61,934 nucleotides of DNA from Hofstenia miamia (lineage: Eukaryota > Xenacoelomorpha > Acoela): assembly GCA_004352715.1 (NCBI GenBank), contig SCFE01000088.1, positions 923,596 through 985,529 of the forward strand, written 5' to 3'. The translations under genes were made by a program, and so were the position numbers. The notes below the pieces were generated by a model. It did not search any database, had not been told where the DNA came from, and was given only the letters and a program-made list of their open reading frames with translations. Shown piece after piece: positions 23,374 through 34,047 of this stretch; position 1 is the first letter of the stretch, and the number at the start of each line of letters is the position of its first letter.

Positions 23374-23901
23374 CTACTTTTTCTTTTTTCTGACTCGTTT
23401 TCTACTTTTCACTTGCACCGGGGTATAACTTCGAGTCTCTTCTAGAGTTTGAACAATCTCTCGTCTAAAGAGTTTGGGCGAAGGAGTTTGTGTAACGAAT
23501 AGGACCTAAATAACGTAAGAAACCACAAGGCTATAAAAATTAAAGAATGCAAGGTTTTTAAGGTTTTGACTTTCACCCAAGTGGCGATTTTTTGAAAAAA
23601 TGAGTGGAGATTGCAAATCTAAAATAAATAACTGGCTGAATTAATTAGATTTCCTTTAAATAAGTCTAAATAAGAAATATGGACAAGAATAATTAAAAGA
23701 TTTAACCTGTTTAGTTGAACCAATATATTTCTTAAATTCCTCAGGGCACAAAACATTCTTCTGTTGCTCAAATATCCCGTCAATCTCAAACATAATCGAT
23801 GAAAACGCCCTTGCAAGGCCTTCTTTCATTAATTCATATTCTTCAATTACAGAAGCCACATCTATTTGCCGATTAGAACTGATATGAGATCGAGGTCCCA
23901 T
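23374..23901 (-). CDS. Possible small two-exon gene, basic C-terminus
   Basis: Exon 1 (23901-23707) starts at ATG, MGPRSHISSNRQIDVASVI, and ends CAG|GTTAAA, a consensus donor. Exon 2 (23505-23374) follows TTATTTAG|GTC and ends KSRKRVRKKKK-stop. Both junctions are phase 0, exon lengths are 195 and 132 bases, and the frame stays open across the splice, giving 108 residues. The middle is helical and acidic (SIMFEIDGIFEQQKN, CPEEFKKYIG). The end is strongly basic, like a nuclear localisation signal, and has TPSPK and YTPV sites. The family is not recognised. A further 5' exon is possible. Splicing is inferred from sequence only. Confidence 0.5.
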
Positions 23902-23949
23902 TCTAAAACTGTCAAAACTTTAAGCTTTATAAGTAGGGCGATTATTTTT

Positions 23950-25940
23950 TTGAGATAAAAATGTAGTATTTTGACACAAGTATTGACAAAAAATATAGAA
24001 ATTTTCACCTTATAACAAATTTAAATGACTTCAAACTGAGTTTGTATTTCTTAAAACGTGTTATAAAGGAGGAATTATATGTGACAAAATATAATATTTA
24101 AGGTTTTCTACAGAAAAATGAATATCCTTTCCAAAATATTTTCAGCTGCCAAAAATTCTGTCCAAGTATAGCCATAAAGTTTTGAATTGAAATTTTACCC
24201 TTATTGTCACCTAACAGTCAACCGGTGAATTTTCATGTTACACAACCAAATATTAAAACAGACAAGTTTTAAGCCTACTGGCATGACAATTTCATTTGAG
24301 ATAAACCGAAAATTCGGATTATGTAATGCTTACCAGGAGTTCGTTAACCTTAAACCACCTGGCGTCCATACTAAAGGGCAAACCGTTTTTCCACATTTAC
24401 AAGAAATTTTCTCTAAGCCTATTAGCAAATTTGGGGCCTATTGCTGCGGGGAAAGTTGTTGAAAGATTAAAAATTTTTCTTTGAAAATTTCGAATTTTTG
24501 ACAAATTTCTCCTGCAATTAGGAATATAAGCAAACTGTATATCGTTTTCTAAAATATAGTTCTCATAAAAATTTAATCTACCTACTCAAAGTTATAGAGG
24601 CATTCAATTCTGATTAAAGAAGGTAATATAGAAAACCAGTTCGTACATAAATAGAATGTATAATGTTCATTATTCACTATAAATTCAATAAGGAATCAGA
24701 AACACATTTCCAAAAAACAAATCTTTTAATGAAAATGGGATCAATTTGACACCTACTTTATAAGGCTGATGTTTCTAAATGTTTACTCATTCATTATAAT
24801 GAAGTATACATCCTTCTATATGTAAGTACAAAAATGAATGAATTATTCAAATATATACAATTTTAAGATACATGGCAAGATACAAAATGTTAGAATAGCC
24901 TTTATATAAATTTGTATGAAAAATCTAAAATGCATTCGGAAAATTATACATTCAACAAATCAAAGCCATTGTCGCCAGAAAAGAGAAAATTTCTCTCACT
25001 GTAAAAGTAATGAGGTCACTGTCAAATAATAAAAAAACACGATAAAGAACTTGGAACAATTCTAAGAGATCAGCAAAAAGGAAGGACAGATTTCTTGAAG
25101 CATGAGGACGAGGAAAAAAATCAATGTCAGTTGGAGGCTTGAGAGCCAGAAGGAAATTAGCAGAAACACAAACATGAATAAAAATGAGTTTTACACCTAA
25201 ATTATTTCTAGGAACGAAGGGCGGTGAAAATTTTGTTAAACATGGTTGTTATGTTGAATTATTAACTGCAATGACAAATTAGCTTTATTTCATTAGCATA
25301 TGTAACAATGTAAAAGTTACATGCAGGGATAAGTGTTTAAGGATAGTAGTTAATATAGTATAATGTAAACTGAATATAAAAGAACTATTACATTAATTCA
25401 AAAATTGATACATATAAAATTTTTAACGGAATTTGCTTAGTTTTCATCGGTTACTGACACTGCAGATGTAGAGAATAAAAAAGATTAGTGCATATTCGAA
25501 AACTGAACAAAATTAATTTTTGTAATGTAATCTCAGCTAGTTTAGTTATTGAATGCTAATTTAACATTAATAAAGTGTGCATTAAAATAATATTATTTAC
25601 CCGCCAAATAACATCATTATACACTTTGCTTTGCTACTAGAATGTCTAATGAAAACTTCGGAATAGAGTAATGATTGCTACAAACAGAGATTTGAAATTA
25701 ACTATGTAGAAAGTTAAATATTTTTTTAGTTTCAGCTTTAATTCAGTTTACATTTCTTATCGAATTCAGTTTTAGTTTTAATCAATTCATTTCACTACAC
25801 TTAATTCAGTTGAACACACTACAAGGAATCGACTTGAATAGAGTTTCATAGCAGGTGAGGTATTGAACCGAACATTACCTTAGAGGGTAGAGTGAAGAAT
25901 TAGTTTGGAGGAGCCGCATGGACATATGTCCAGTTTAATT
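23950..25940. other. AT-rich stretch, no gene seen
   Basis: About 2 kb with no supportable coding sequence. The 75-codon frame at 24235-24462 has no recognised motif or splice context and is left unannotated. Confidence 0.55.
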
Positions 25941-25944
25941 CAAG

Positions 25945-26485
25945 TTTTTTTTACTAGTTTGCACATGTATTTATGAAGTACACAATATTGTTTTCAAAAA
26001 AGTTACACAATTAGAAACAAATTCAATATACAATTATATACCAATATACAACAAATACTACACTGTACAAAATTTAAACTTGGCAGTAGATAACGAAATG
26101 ATACAATGTCTAGACATCAACAACCATTGTCTTATGTACATACATGCTGCCGACAACCCTGCAGAATTCATCGAACGATATTTTGCTGTCCTGATCTGTG
26201 TCTGCGAAAATTATGGTTTTATCAACAATTTGTTGAAGCTGTGTATCTTTTAAATTAGTGCCTACCTTCAAAATCAATTTCGCCATTTCCATCGGAATCA
26301 AAAATATCTATGACTCGCTGTACTAGTGGATTATGCTGCAGTTCTGGTAATGACATAAATTCATCAACTGAAAGGGAATCACTGTTATCCTGATCCAATT
26401 TTTTGAACCTTTTACCCAGTCGACGTATTTCTTCTGTATCAAATGTTGAGCATAACTCAAGGGGAATAGATTTTTCATTTCCCAT
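25945..26485 (-). pseudogene. Calcineurin subunit B retrocopy lacking EF-hand 3
   Basis: From ATG at 26485 the minus strand reads [20 protein letters not shown] without introns and covers EF-hand 1 ([13 protein letters not shown]) and EF-hand 2 ([11 protein letters not shown]). It then joins directly to [18 protein letters not shown]-hand 4 ([13 protein letters not shown]) and the terminal HKTMVVDV, with the stop at 26110. The normal protein is 170 residues. About 46 residues around EF-hand 3 are absent and the reading frame shifts at the join, so the full product cannot be made. Lack of introns and an A8 run on the minus strand at 25952-25945 suggest a reverse-transcribed copy. The real subunit regulates the phosphatase calcineurin in response to calcium. 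Confidence 0.85.
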
Positions 26486-26569
26486 TGCACAAACTGTATT
26501 TAAATTCTTAAAACTTTTACAGCGAAATCCAATAAAAACTAGCCAATCAGATTAAAACACAAAATAATA

Positions 26570-27060
26570 CATGATGAGGAGAAAAGGCCACTGGAAGAGG
26601 CAGATCCAATGGGAGAGACATTAAAAAGGAGATAGCATATGTCTTGGATGTGCGAAAATTAAGATGACTGACAGAAGACCAAGTAGACAAATGATATATC
26701 GGAGGCCAAAGAACTGCTGAAGTCAAAACTCGCAAAGTCGTCGACATACAGTAAGCAAGAAAAGTACAGTAAACACAGAAGCTTAAGGTGCGCCAATTGC
26801 TACAAAGGCAGAGAAAGCGATAGAAGAATTAACTTTGACGCATTGACAAATGTCGGCTATGTAAGGCTGGAAAATTTAATAAAATCCGCATCAAAGTTAA
26901 TATTTCAAGAAAATCCTGCAGCCAGGATGGTTACGGCTGGAGTGAAGATAATAGTATTCGATCAGATTGGGAAGAGATTAGATGAAGAATTTCCGGAGAC
27001 AACAAAAAACAAGGTGCTCAAAGATAATTGACAACCCAGAAAGAATAACTAAGAGATGAC
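26570..27060 (+). pseudogene. Degraded R4/NeSL-like LINE fragment
   Basis: One forward frame contains IAYVLDVRKLR, LTEDQVDK and GGQRTAEVKTRKVVDIQ separated by stops. Near 26847 another reads KCRLCKA, like the endonuclease finger of the R4/Dong-like element at 9307. The base composition is purine-rich on the plus strand, like that element. It is too decayed for a firm family call. From 27150 to 27842 I see nothing else. Confidence 0.4.
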
Positions 27061-27842
27061 CTGAGAGGAGGGATGCGGATTCGATTTTAACAATGGAGGG
27101 ATCCACGTTGATTTCCAACAAAGTGGACAATGCCTAGAGGAGAAAATATATGTAGAGATTTGTTAAAAACAATGAAATGAATATTAATTATGGTTATTAC
27201 AGTCCTAATAACACGCGGTAAAATTCAAAATGGAAACAAAATTGCTCTATTTGAAACAACTTGTTTATGAAAATTAAAATATAAAAGACAGAATTATAAT
27301 GAAAAATCAATTAGTACTAATAAATCCATTGTCAAAACGGCGTTTATTCTATAAATATAAACTACTTTTTCATAGACAAACGAAAGAAAATAGATAAGAA
27401 CACTATTTAGGAATCCCGTGAACACTATTCATTGAAAGATTTACAGATATCAAAACCGACATTCTCTTTAATCTATCAGTGGAATTGTTTGGTAGAATAG
27501 AGGATAGCACATTGTACAATAAATATATATATCAAATACTTGAAAATGTATGTAAGCTTAATAAGTATATATGGTTTTTCTGGATTAAAAATTCATTTTT
27601 CATATATAGGAATCCATATTCTAATGGTGTGGCAAGGGCGTTAAGATTGTTAACTTAAGAGTGTGCAATATTTAATAAACATGCACTGGAAAATTTTTAA
27701 AAGTTTTATACTAATAGGAAGACATCTTTCAACGACAAAATTAATTTTATAGACAAAAAATATTTAAAAAGAGACACCAAATATATTGTTTTGAGAATGA
27801 AGGAAATAACAGGAATTGTAAGATTATTAATACAATTCATAT

Positions 27843-28773
27843 TGTAGAGTCACTCGGGGAAATTTCGTGATTATTATTTAGCTGATTTTATTTCGTTTTG
27901 TAATAACGTCAATATGACGTCAGCATTATTTGATTTTCGTTATTTCGAGCCTAGGTTTACGAAAAGAACTCATGTCCCCTCGATGGTGCTAAATGTGTTG
28001 CTCAAATTGAATTTGATTTGCGAGGGAAAATAATAACATGAACAATGAATGATTAACTGTGATTGTAAACTAAGACAGGTAGTTATTTATTGTTGTAACC
28101 ATGTATAAAATGAGAAACGTTGTTGAGAAATGTTAATAGATTTTATCTAGCTTCAATTACTGTTCTCTCCGTTACTTTACTTGGTATATTTTAATTATGA
28201 AAATAATTGCTTAAGCTCGGCAACAATTTGGGAGTGCTTTCTGAAGGCACAGGGCGACACGTAGCTCCTGGCGATCATTAGATCTTCCCAGCCCAAATTG
28301 TGGACTCATTAGGTTACGGATACGGGTACGGTTAAGGAAATAATAAACCTCTCATTTGATTCAACACGTACATGCACTTATATTTTGAATACACTGTGAT
28401 GATACCATGCCATTGGCTAGCACAAATGTCTGGTAATTACAGACTATTATTTAGTGAGCTGAGAACTAACAATGAAAATGAGACGTTTACTTTACTATGA
28501 GATAGAAATTAATAAGTGAGACAAATAGGGTAGCACCATGCACTAGTCGAGCACTAAACTGTTTCTAAAGATTCCGCTTCGGCTGGAAGCCATGTTAGTT
28601 GGTCATCTTGGAACGAAATACCTAAAGTATCAAATACTTGGATGAATTACCAATGTTTATATTAGTTTATTTTCTATTTACCTGTTTCTCCCAGAATCGG
28701 GGCTGTCGTTTCTATGTTAAACCTTCTGCAGAGTCAATGAGTTTCTAGTATAATTACAGCCCACGATTTTACA
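27843..28773 (+). repeat. LTR of gypsy-like element (solo or upstream LTR)
   Basis: It starts TGTAGAGTCACTCGGGG and ends CACGATTTTACA, giving TG...CA ends over 931 bp. Its last 63 bp (28711-28773) are repeated exactly at 28918-28980, where a primer-binding site follows. After this first copy there is no primer-binding site, so it is a solo LTR, a 3' LTR of another copy, or an alternative haplotype. The start position is inferred from the TG end and is less sure than the 3' end. No clear target duplication is seen. Confidence 0.65.
28104..28110 (+). promoter_or_regulatory. TATA box within LTR
   Basis: TATAAAA at a position expected for the U3/R promoter of the LTR, about 260 bases in. Confidence 0.5.
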
Positions 28774-28858
28774 GTATTCATTTTCATTCATTATTTAGCT
28801 TGTGGTATTTATTTGATTTATGACTTTATTCTTATTTTTGTAGTTATTAGTGTAATTC

Positions 28859-28917
28859 NNNNNNNNNNNNNNNNNNNNNNNNNNNNNNNNNNNNNNNNNN
28901 NNNNNNNNNNNNNNNNN
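28859..28917. other. Assembly gap (59 N) between duplicated LTR ends
   Basis: The gap separates the two identical 63-bp LTR 3' ends. The true missing sequence may be most of a second LTR, so its stated size should not be trusted. Confidence 0.9.
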
Positions 28918-28980
28918 TCTATGTTAAACCTTCTGCAGAGTCAATGAGTTTCTAGTATAATTACAGCCCACGATTTTACA

Positions 28981-28998
28981 TGGCGACCGTGACAGGAT
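28981..28998 (+). promoter_or_regulatory. Primer-binding site, probably tRNA-Arg
   Basis: TGGCGACCGTGACAGGAT immediately follows the LTR end ...TTTTACA. The TGG start pairs with a tRNA 3' CCA. The sequence fits the 3' end of an arginine tRNA of the type ending CACGGTCGCCA. Confidence 0.7.
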
Positions 28999-29412
28999 GC
29001 TGACATGATAACAACATCTTCTCAGTTGTCTCTTTTGATGGTTTGGATTTGGTTTTCAGTTTAGCTTTGGTGTTCGTCAGCTGGGATAGTTGTTTCCCCT
29101 GATGGCAATTGGATTTCAGTGTAAATCTACCAACTGATGTACATGGATCCTTCTTCTCTCCATTGGGAGGGCAATCACGATTTTTCTTTTAATTTTTCTG
29201 CTTGGTGGTGTAAGTTTGTGTTTTACCTGTTACAATTCTGTTTTTGTCTCAGTGCTTTATGTGTTGGATTTATTACCAATTGTTGCCGTAATCCCACATT
29301 TGGGTTTGGATTCTGTGATTTTTATGAGCTGTGTGTTTCTTCTGTGGTTGGGAAGTGCTCCCAAGTGTCCGTTATAATAGTTGTTATTTCTTGTTACTTT
29401 TCTTGTAGATTA

Positions 29413-31188
29413 ATGGATTCAAATTGTACAGTTACTTATTCTCCTACTTTTGGGACTCCTCTGAGTGTCCCCTGTGTAAGCGTTGGCAACCAGGACATTG
29501 CCCCTTGCACCGTTGGATCGTTGTTAAATAACTTCTGCCCTCTGACTTCTCCTACCCAAACGTCATCTCAACGTCAAGATCATCTGGCATCAACTAGTCC
29601 CTATGCATGCGGAGGTACCATTAGCCCCGATGTTCAGCGACGGCTTCACAGAGTATTGAATACACAAAATGCTCCTCCTATTCCGTTTCATCCTGATCAT
29701 CGCATTGACAATGTAATGAATTCTTTGCCCTGTTGTGATACTCAACAGATGGAAATCGAGCATTTGAAAGATGCTTTGTCGCAGCAAGTTGCTATGAGAA
29801 TGGACAGTGAGTGCCAGGTCAAGTCTCTTCAAGCTGAACTGAATACTCAACATGTTGTGTACCAGAAGATGGAAATGAGAATGCTAGAATCAACTGTTGC
29901 CTTGGAATTACAAATTCACCAGTTAAAAACTCAAATGGCTAAGTCGGAAGAAGCTAACCCTATGAAGCTCCCAGTTGATGAATTTGTTACGCATGCGACA
30001 TTAAATGAAGCTTTAGGGGATTTTGCTGAGAAAATAACTGAGAAATTCGCCCAGATGATTCGAGGTGGTGGAACCCCTGTTCCTTTGAATGCTCCTACAC
30101 CTTCTCAGCATGACGAAAGTAGAAATATGATTCCTCCTCCGTCAGTGTCGTTGTGAGTAAATCCGTTCGTGTCTTCTACTCCCACGTTCATGCAAGCATC
30201 TATTGCCACTGTTGCTACTCCTAATAAAGATCGAGAGTGCATTCCGACAAGTCCCGTGCAGCCACCACCTTGTGTTTCTGCACGTACTAGCTCAAAGGAA
30301 CATATGTCTGATGCCTTGAGTCCAGTCAATGGTAGTACCTCAGATCGGAGACCCTGATTTCGTCATTTGATTCTTCCCGCCAAGACTCCCAGACAAATAC
30401 CAGTGCACAGTAAACACTCAGTTTTACCTAAGTTCACGGGACAGATTGATGCAGTCTCACAATCTTTCGAAGAATGGTTTTTCCTATTCGAGCTTCACAT
30501 GAAACAATACAAAACCTCTCAGGAGGACGCTGTATCACAATTCCCACTGTACTTGAATGGGCTTGCCTATAATCAATACATGATGCTGGATCAAAACATC
30601 AAGACTGATTATCAACTATTAGTGGGGTTTTTTGAGGATCACTACAAGGCTCCTCATATAAAACATCAGTACAAAATGCTGCTTTGTGATATGTCTTTTA
30701 AGCAAGGAGACGATATTCGAAATTACATCACACAAGTCGAAAGACTTTTTCGATTGAGTAGTCTGTCTCCTGAGTACTCCAGGCATGATCTTTTCTCGTA
30801 TATCTGCCGAGGATTCCCTCCTTCAATCCGTAGTCGCCTGGAAATGAAATGTGATCCAGAAGAAAATTTGCATGAGATTATAAGAAAAGCTATTAGCATA
30901 GTCTACATGATCTATAATTCCAATCGAATTGATAAGGATCTCTACGAGCTCTCTGGTACCACCGGAAAAGTGGAGCAGACTAAAAAGACCATTCTAAAGA
31001 AGGAGTTCGACATGTCTTCAGTCAGATGTTTCCATTGTGGCGAAAAGGGACACTTCAAATCAAATTGTAAAGCGAAGATTCAGATAGTTGCTGAAGGTGA
31101 GGGTTTTGTAGTTGACGAGCCACCGGTTGCCTCTTCTTCCAACACCTTATTGGTAGATTTAACAGAAACCGAGCCCCATTTAAATTGA
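29413..31188 (+). pseudogene. Gag polyprotein, two in-frame TGA stops
   Basis: A single frame begins at MDSNCTVTYSPTFG. That ATG is preferred over the earlier 29137 ATG because the upstream stretch is hydrophobic, low-complexity leader. It is interrupted by TGA at 30154-30156 and 30355-30357 and ends at 31188. Residues around 115-180 form a coiled coil (MEIEHLKDALSQQ, LQAELNTQHVVYQKME). The second half carries the capsid-like region (FTGQIDAVSQSFEEWFFLFE). A zinc knuckle CFHCGEKGHFKSNC (CX2CX4HX4C) follows, which binds RNA. Both stops are where CGA would fit, consistent with CpG decay. A pyrimidine tract ending TTCTTGTAG just before the ATG could be a splice acceptor. Confidence 0.85.
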
Positions 31189-31436
31189 CGGGAGTGCCAA
31201 CTCCCTCAAAACGCGCACAGGACGTATTAGTGATCACCAATATGATAAGGAAGAACCTAATTCCTGTGGAAATGAATGGAAGAATTATTAATGCTACTAT
31301 TGATACCGGAGCTGCAGCATCAATCATCAGTGATGAATGCTGTAAGGATATTTGTTTTACCCGTGATTCCATCAATTCTTCGGCCGACATTAAACTCATC
31401 GAACGCAGATTATTGGACTGTGCTGCCAAGCTATGA
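31185..31436 (+). pseudogene. Retroviral-type aspartic protease, truncated
   Basis: This frame lies -1 relative to gag and overlaps the gag stop, the usual gag-pol arrangement. INATIDTGAAASIISDE is the active-site region with the D-T-G-A triad. The flap and second half are missing: the frame runs into unrelated residues after SADIKLIERR and stops at 31436. That point is the likely left edge of the internal deletion. Confidence 0.8.
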
Positions 31437-31449
31437 ATGAGATTTAAAA

Positions 31450-33057
31450 AAGCCAGCTGGGGAAAAAGTTCCGTTTGCATTCATACCCCACACAGAGTAT
31501 GAATTAATCCCCGAAATAAATGCTGATCAGAATGGAAAAGAAATTCTGCAGATCCTAATCCAAGAAGAAATATCCAAGGATGAGATTATCAAACACCAAG
31601 AAAACGATCTCATTTTATCTGACATTATGAAGAGACTGAAGGACCCCTTTTTTCCTCTTTCACCAACAGCGGTAAGATATTACAATCGATACAATTGGAC
31701 AACTACGATGAAAGGTCTACTCTATGTAAAAAGTTGAAACAACCGTCTTGCTATACCCGAATACTTCAAACGAGATCTCGTGAGGAGAGTACATGAGAAA
31801 GGTCACTTAGGTATCATTCAAGCTGAAAAGACATTCAATTCTCAATATGTCACTATCAGTATCAGAGCAACAGTGCAAGACGTAATCGACAAATGTAAGA
31901 AATGTTTGCTAAATAATTCCGCTCACTTTCCAGAACAACGAGCCGAACTAGAATGTCACGCTGCAACAAGCCCCAACGAGATTGTTCACATTGACCTGGA
32001 ACAGCTGTCTCGTGATAGTGAGGGGTTTCAATATCTCTTAGTACTTGTTGATCATTTCACTAAGTACGCCCGCATCATTCCCATGGACAGCACACTTGCC
32101 GAAAAAGTAGCCAACAAGATATTAAAAGAGTGGATATTAAAGTATGGTCCTATGTCTCGTTTGGTGTCAGATCGTGGTCCGCAATTCGAAAGTAATCTAA
32201 TGAAAACTCTTATGACCAAATTGGAAATACTACATGATTTCACTACTGCATACCACCCTCAAGCAAATGGACTTGTGGAGCGATTAAACAGAACTCTGAT
32301 AAAATTGATTAGAGTTGCGGTATCCCGAGCAGCAGGAAAAAACTGGCGACGAGTAATAGAGGGTGTCGAATTTTTTTACAATACCTCAGTTCACTCGACC
32401 ACTGGGATAAGTCCTTTCAAAGCAATGTTTGGGCGTGAAGCTTTAACTTCTCTGTCTATGATGTACCCGAACTATTCTGAAATTACACTAGAAAGATATG
32501 TAAACCAACTATTAAGTGACATGCAAGAAATTCATTTAACTATAGTTCATAATACTAACCAGTCCTGCATCAGGCAGAAGCGAACATTTAATAAAAAACT
32601 ATATGGCGAAGCTCACCGTCATGGTGATAAAGTATTCGCATATCTGCCACGTGTCACAACTGATCACAATCAAGTCAGGAAATTAGCCAACAATTGGCAG
32701 GGACCATTCACAATAGAGAAAGTGCTCGACCACAACACCTATACACTTAGTAACGGGAGAACTGTACACTTCCAGAGATTAAAACGAGCAATTAAGGACA
32801 TTGAAAATGTCATCATCGATGACAATAACGAATACACTTTAATCGATAATGGTGTTGATGAATACGCCACCTTTGATAATTTAACGGAATTTGTTGAGGA
32901 AAGCTTAGATGATACTGATTTTGAATCTGAAATAGTCGATAATTGTAGTTCACGAGTTTTGCCTTCAAGGCGCACTAGAGCTAATCAAACTTACGATCCC
33001 AATATTTGGGACCTTAATATTATGTTTAGGAATGAAACTGATAGGGAAGAAACATGA
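31450..33057 (+). pseudogene. Integrase with upstream linker
   Basis: The frame starts with the pre-integrase linker (GEKVPFAFIPHTEYELIPEI). A TGA at 31735-31737 interrupts it, then it stays open from 31738 to 33057. The zinc-binding HHCC domain is seen as RRVHEKGHLGIIQAEKTF and CKKCL. The DDE core shows HIDLEQLS, LVSDRGPQFES and a Glu in NGLVERLNRTL. The C-terminal part has a WQGPFTIEKVLDHNTYTL block as in gypsy-like integrases. Except for the stop, the integrase is complete. Integrase inserts the cDNA into the host genome. Confidence 0.88.
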
Positions 33058-33100
33058 GTCGCCAGCTCCTCCGTCCCGTCGTCGCAGAGTGAGACGAAAG

Positions 33101-34047
33101 ATGGAGGGTAGTCACGATGGTTCCTCCTCATCCAGGCGCGATGAGGCCCGTAAATGAGGACGACATGAAGGTGCTGAGGAGAACCCTATACCGTGTGGGC
33201 GATACGTAGCTCCACGCTTAGGTGAGCAGATAGCATCCACACCGTCCTCATCTCGCTACTCCGTGGGGGGATACGTACCTCCACGCGTGCGAGCAGAGCT
33301 GGCACAATCAACTTCTAAAACTTTAAAACTTGAAACTTTACGTACCCCTTTTAGTGTAATTCAACCTGTAAATAGATCCCCTAAGAGTGATTCAATAGCC
33401 CCCTCAACCTCAGATACTTCCGTTACATCCTCAGTTAGGTCTCAGAAAATGGAAGAACGCAAGAAAAAGATGTCTACAGTTGGTGCAGATACCTTACACC
33501 CTTACTTTATAGCTCCACGTTGGGCAGTACATTACATATGCGATGACATTTCAGAAGCTACTCAGAATCAGTTACGGTGGACCTACAACACCAAGAAGTT
33601 AAGTTGTTCAATTGATATAATACCTTTCATAATCAACGCAGAAAAACGCCCACTAATAAATTGTATTATTTGTTATGATTCCGGCATGCTCGAAGAAATC
33701 AGCCAGCTATATTGGCGCAGCACAGTACATGTTTCTTTCGATGAAGAGTTCTCTATACATAATCTCTGTAAGTTTTTAAATAGTGGCAGTACCATAAGAA
33801 GCTTTAGGTGCAAGATGAGAATATAATGGAGCAGATAGAAATTGCATACCAAATAGCCAAAGTCGAAGGAATACGTTTAGTCATAGTCCTCCAAGAAGAA
33901 CATGAGGAAAACATCCCCGAGGCGGTAGAAAGCTTACATTATAGAATGGAAAATTTCCTCATTCTCTACAAATCCGACTACAATCAAGTTTCAATGCCAA
34001 ACTCGCATGCACATTCCGTCACAAAACTATTGCTTACAGATCTCTTG
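33101..34047 (+). pseudogene. Extra ORF downstream of integrase, unrecognised
   Basis: From ATG at 33101 the frame begins Ser/Arg-rich (MEGSHDGSSSSRRDEARK), hits TGA at 33155-33157 and continues through two GRYVAPR/GGYVPPR repeats. A globular part follows from about 33490 (APRWAVHYICDDISEATQNQ, IDIIPFIINAEKRPLINCII). Around 33800 it shifts frame, and the other frame carries IEIAYQIAKVEGIRLVIVLQ up to the N gap. There is no signal peptide or membrane segment, so it does not look like an envelope gene. I do not recognise the family. It could be a gypsy accessory ORF or a captured host gene. Confidence 0.6.

Larger units (their letters stand above)
28918..34047 (+). mobile_element. Ty3/gypsy-like LTR retrotransposon, reverse transcriptase deleted
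   Basis: LTR end, primer-binding site, gag, protease, integrase and an extra ORF occur in this order on the plus strand. Reverse transcriptase and RNase H, normally between protease and integrase, are absent. The 3' LTR is not visible and may lie in the 1,000-N gap at 34048-35047. The copy could only move with proteins from another element. Confidence 0.88.

Noticed and set aside
24235-24462. 75-codon forward frame
   Set aside because: No recognised motif, no conservation evidence and no nearby exon, so I left it out.
29137-29412. Upstream in-frame extension of gag with hydrophobic segments
   Set aside because: It looks like translated leader (Phe/Cys-rich, low complexity). The ATG at 29413 follows a possible acceptor and begins the gag-like part.
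33101-34047. Envelope gene of an errantivirus-like element
   Set aside because: There is no signal peptide, membrane segment or cleavage-site pattern in either frame.
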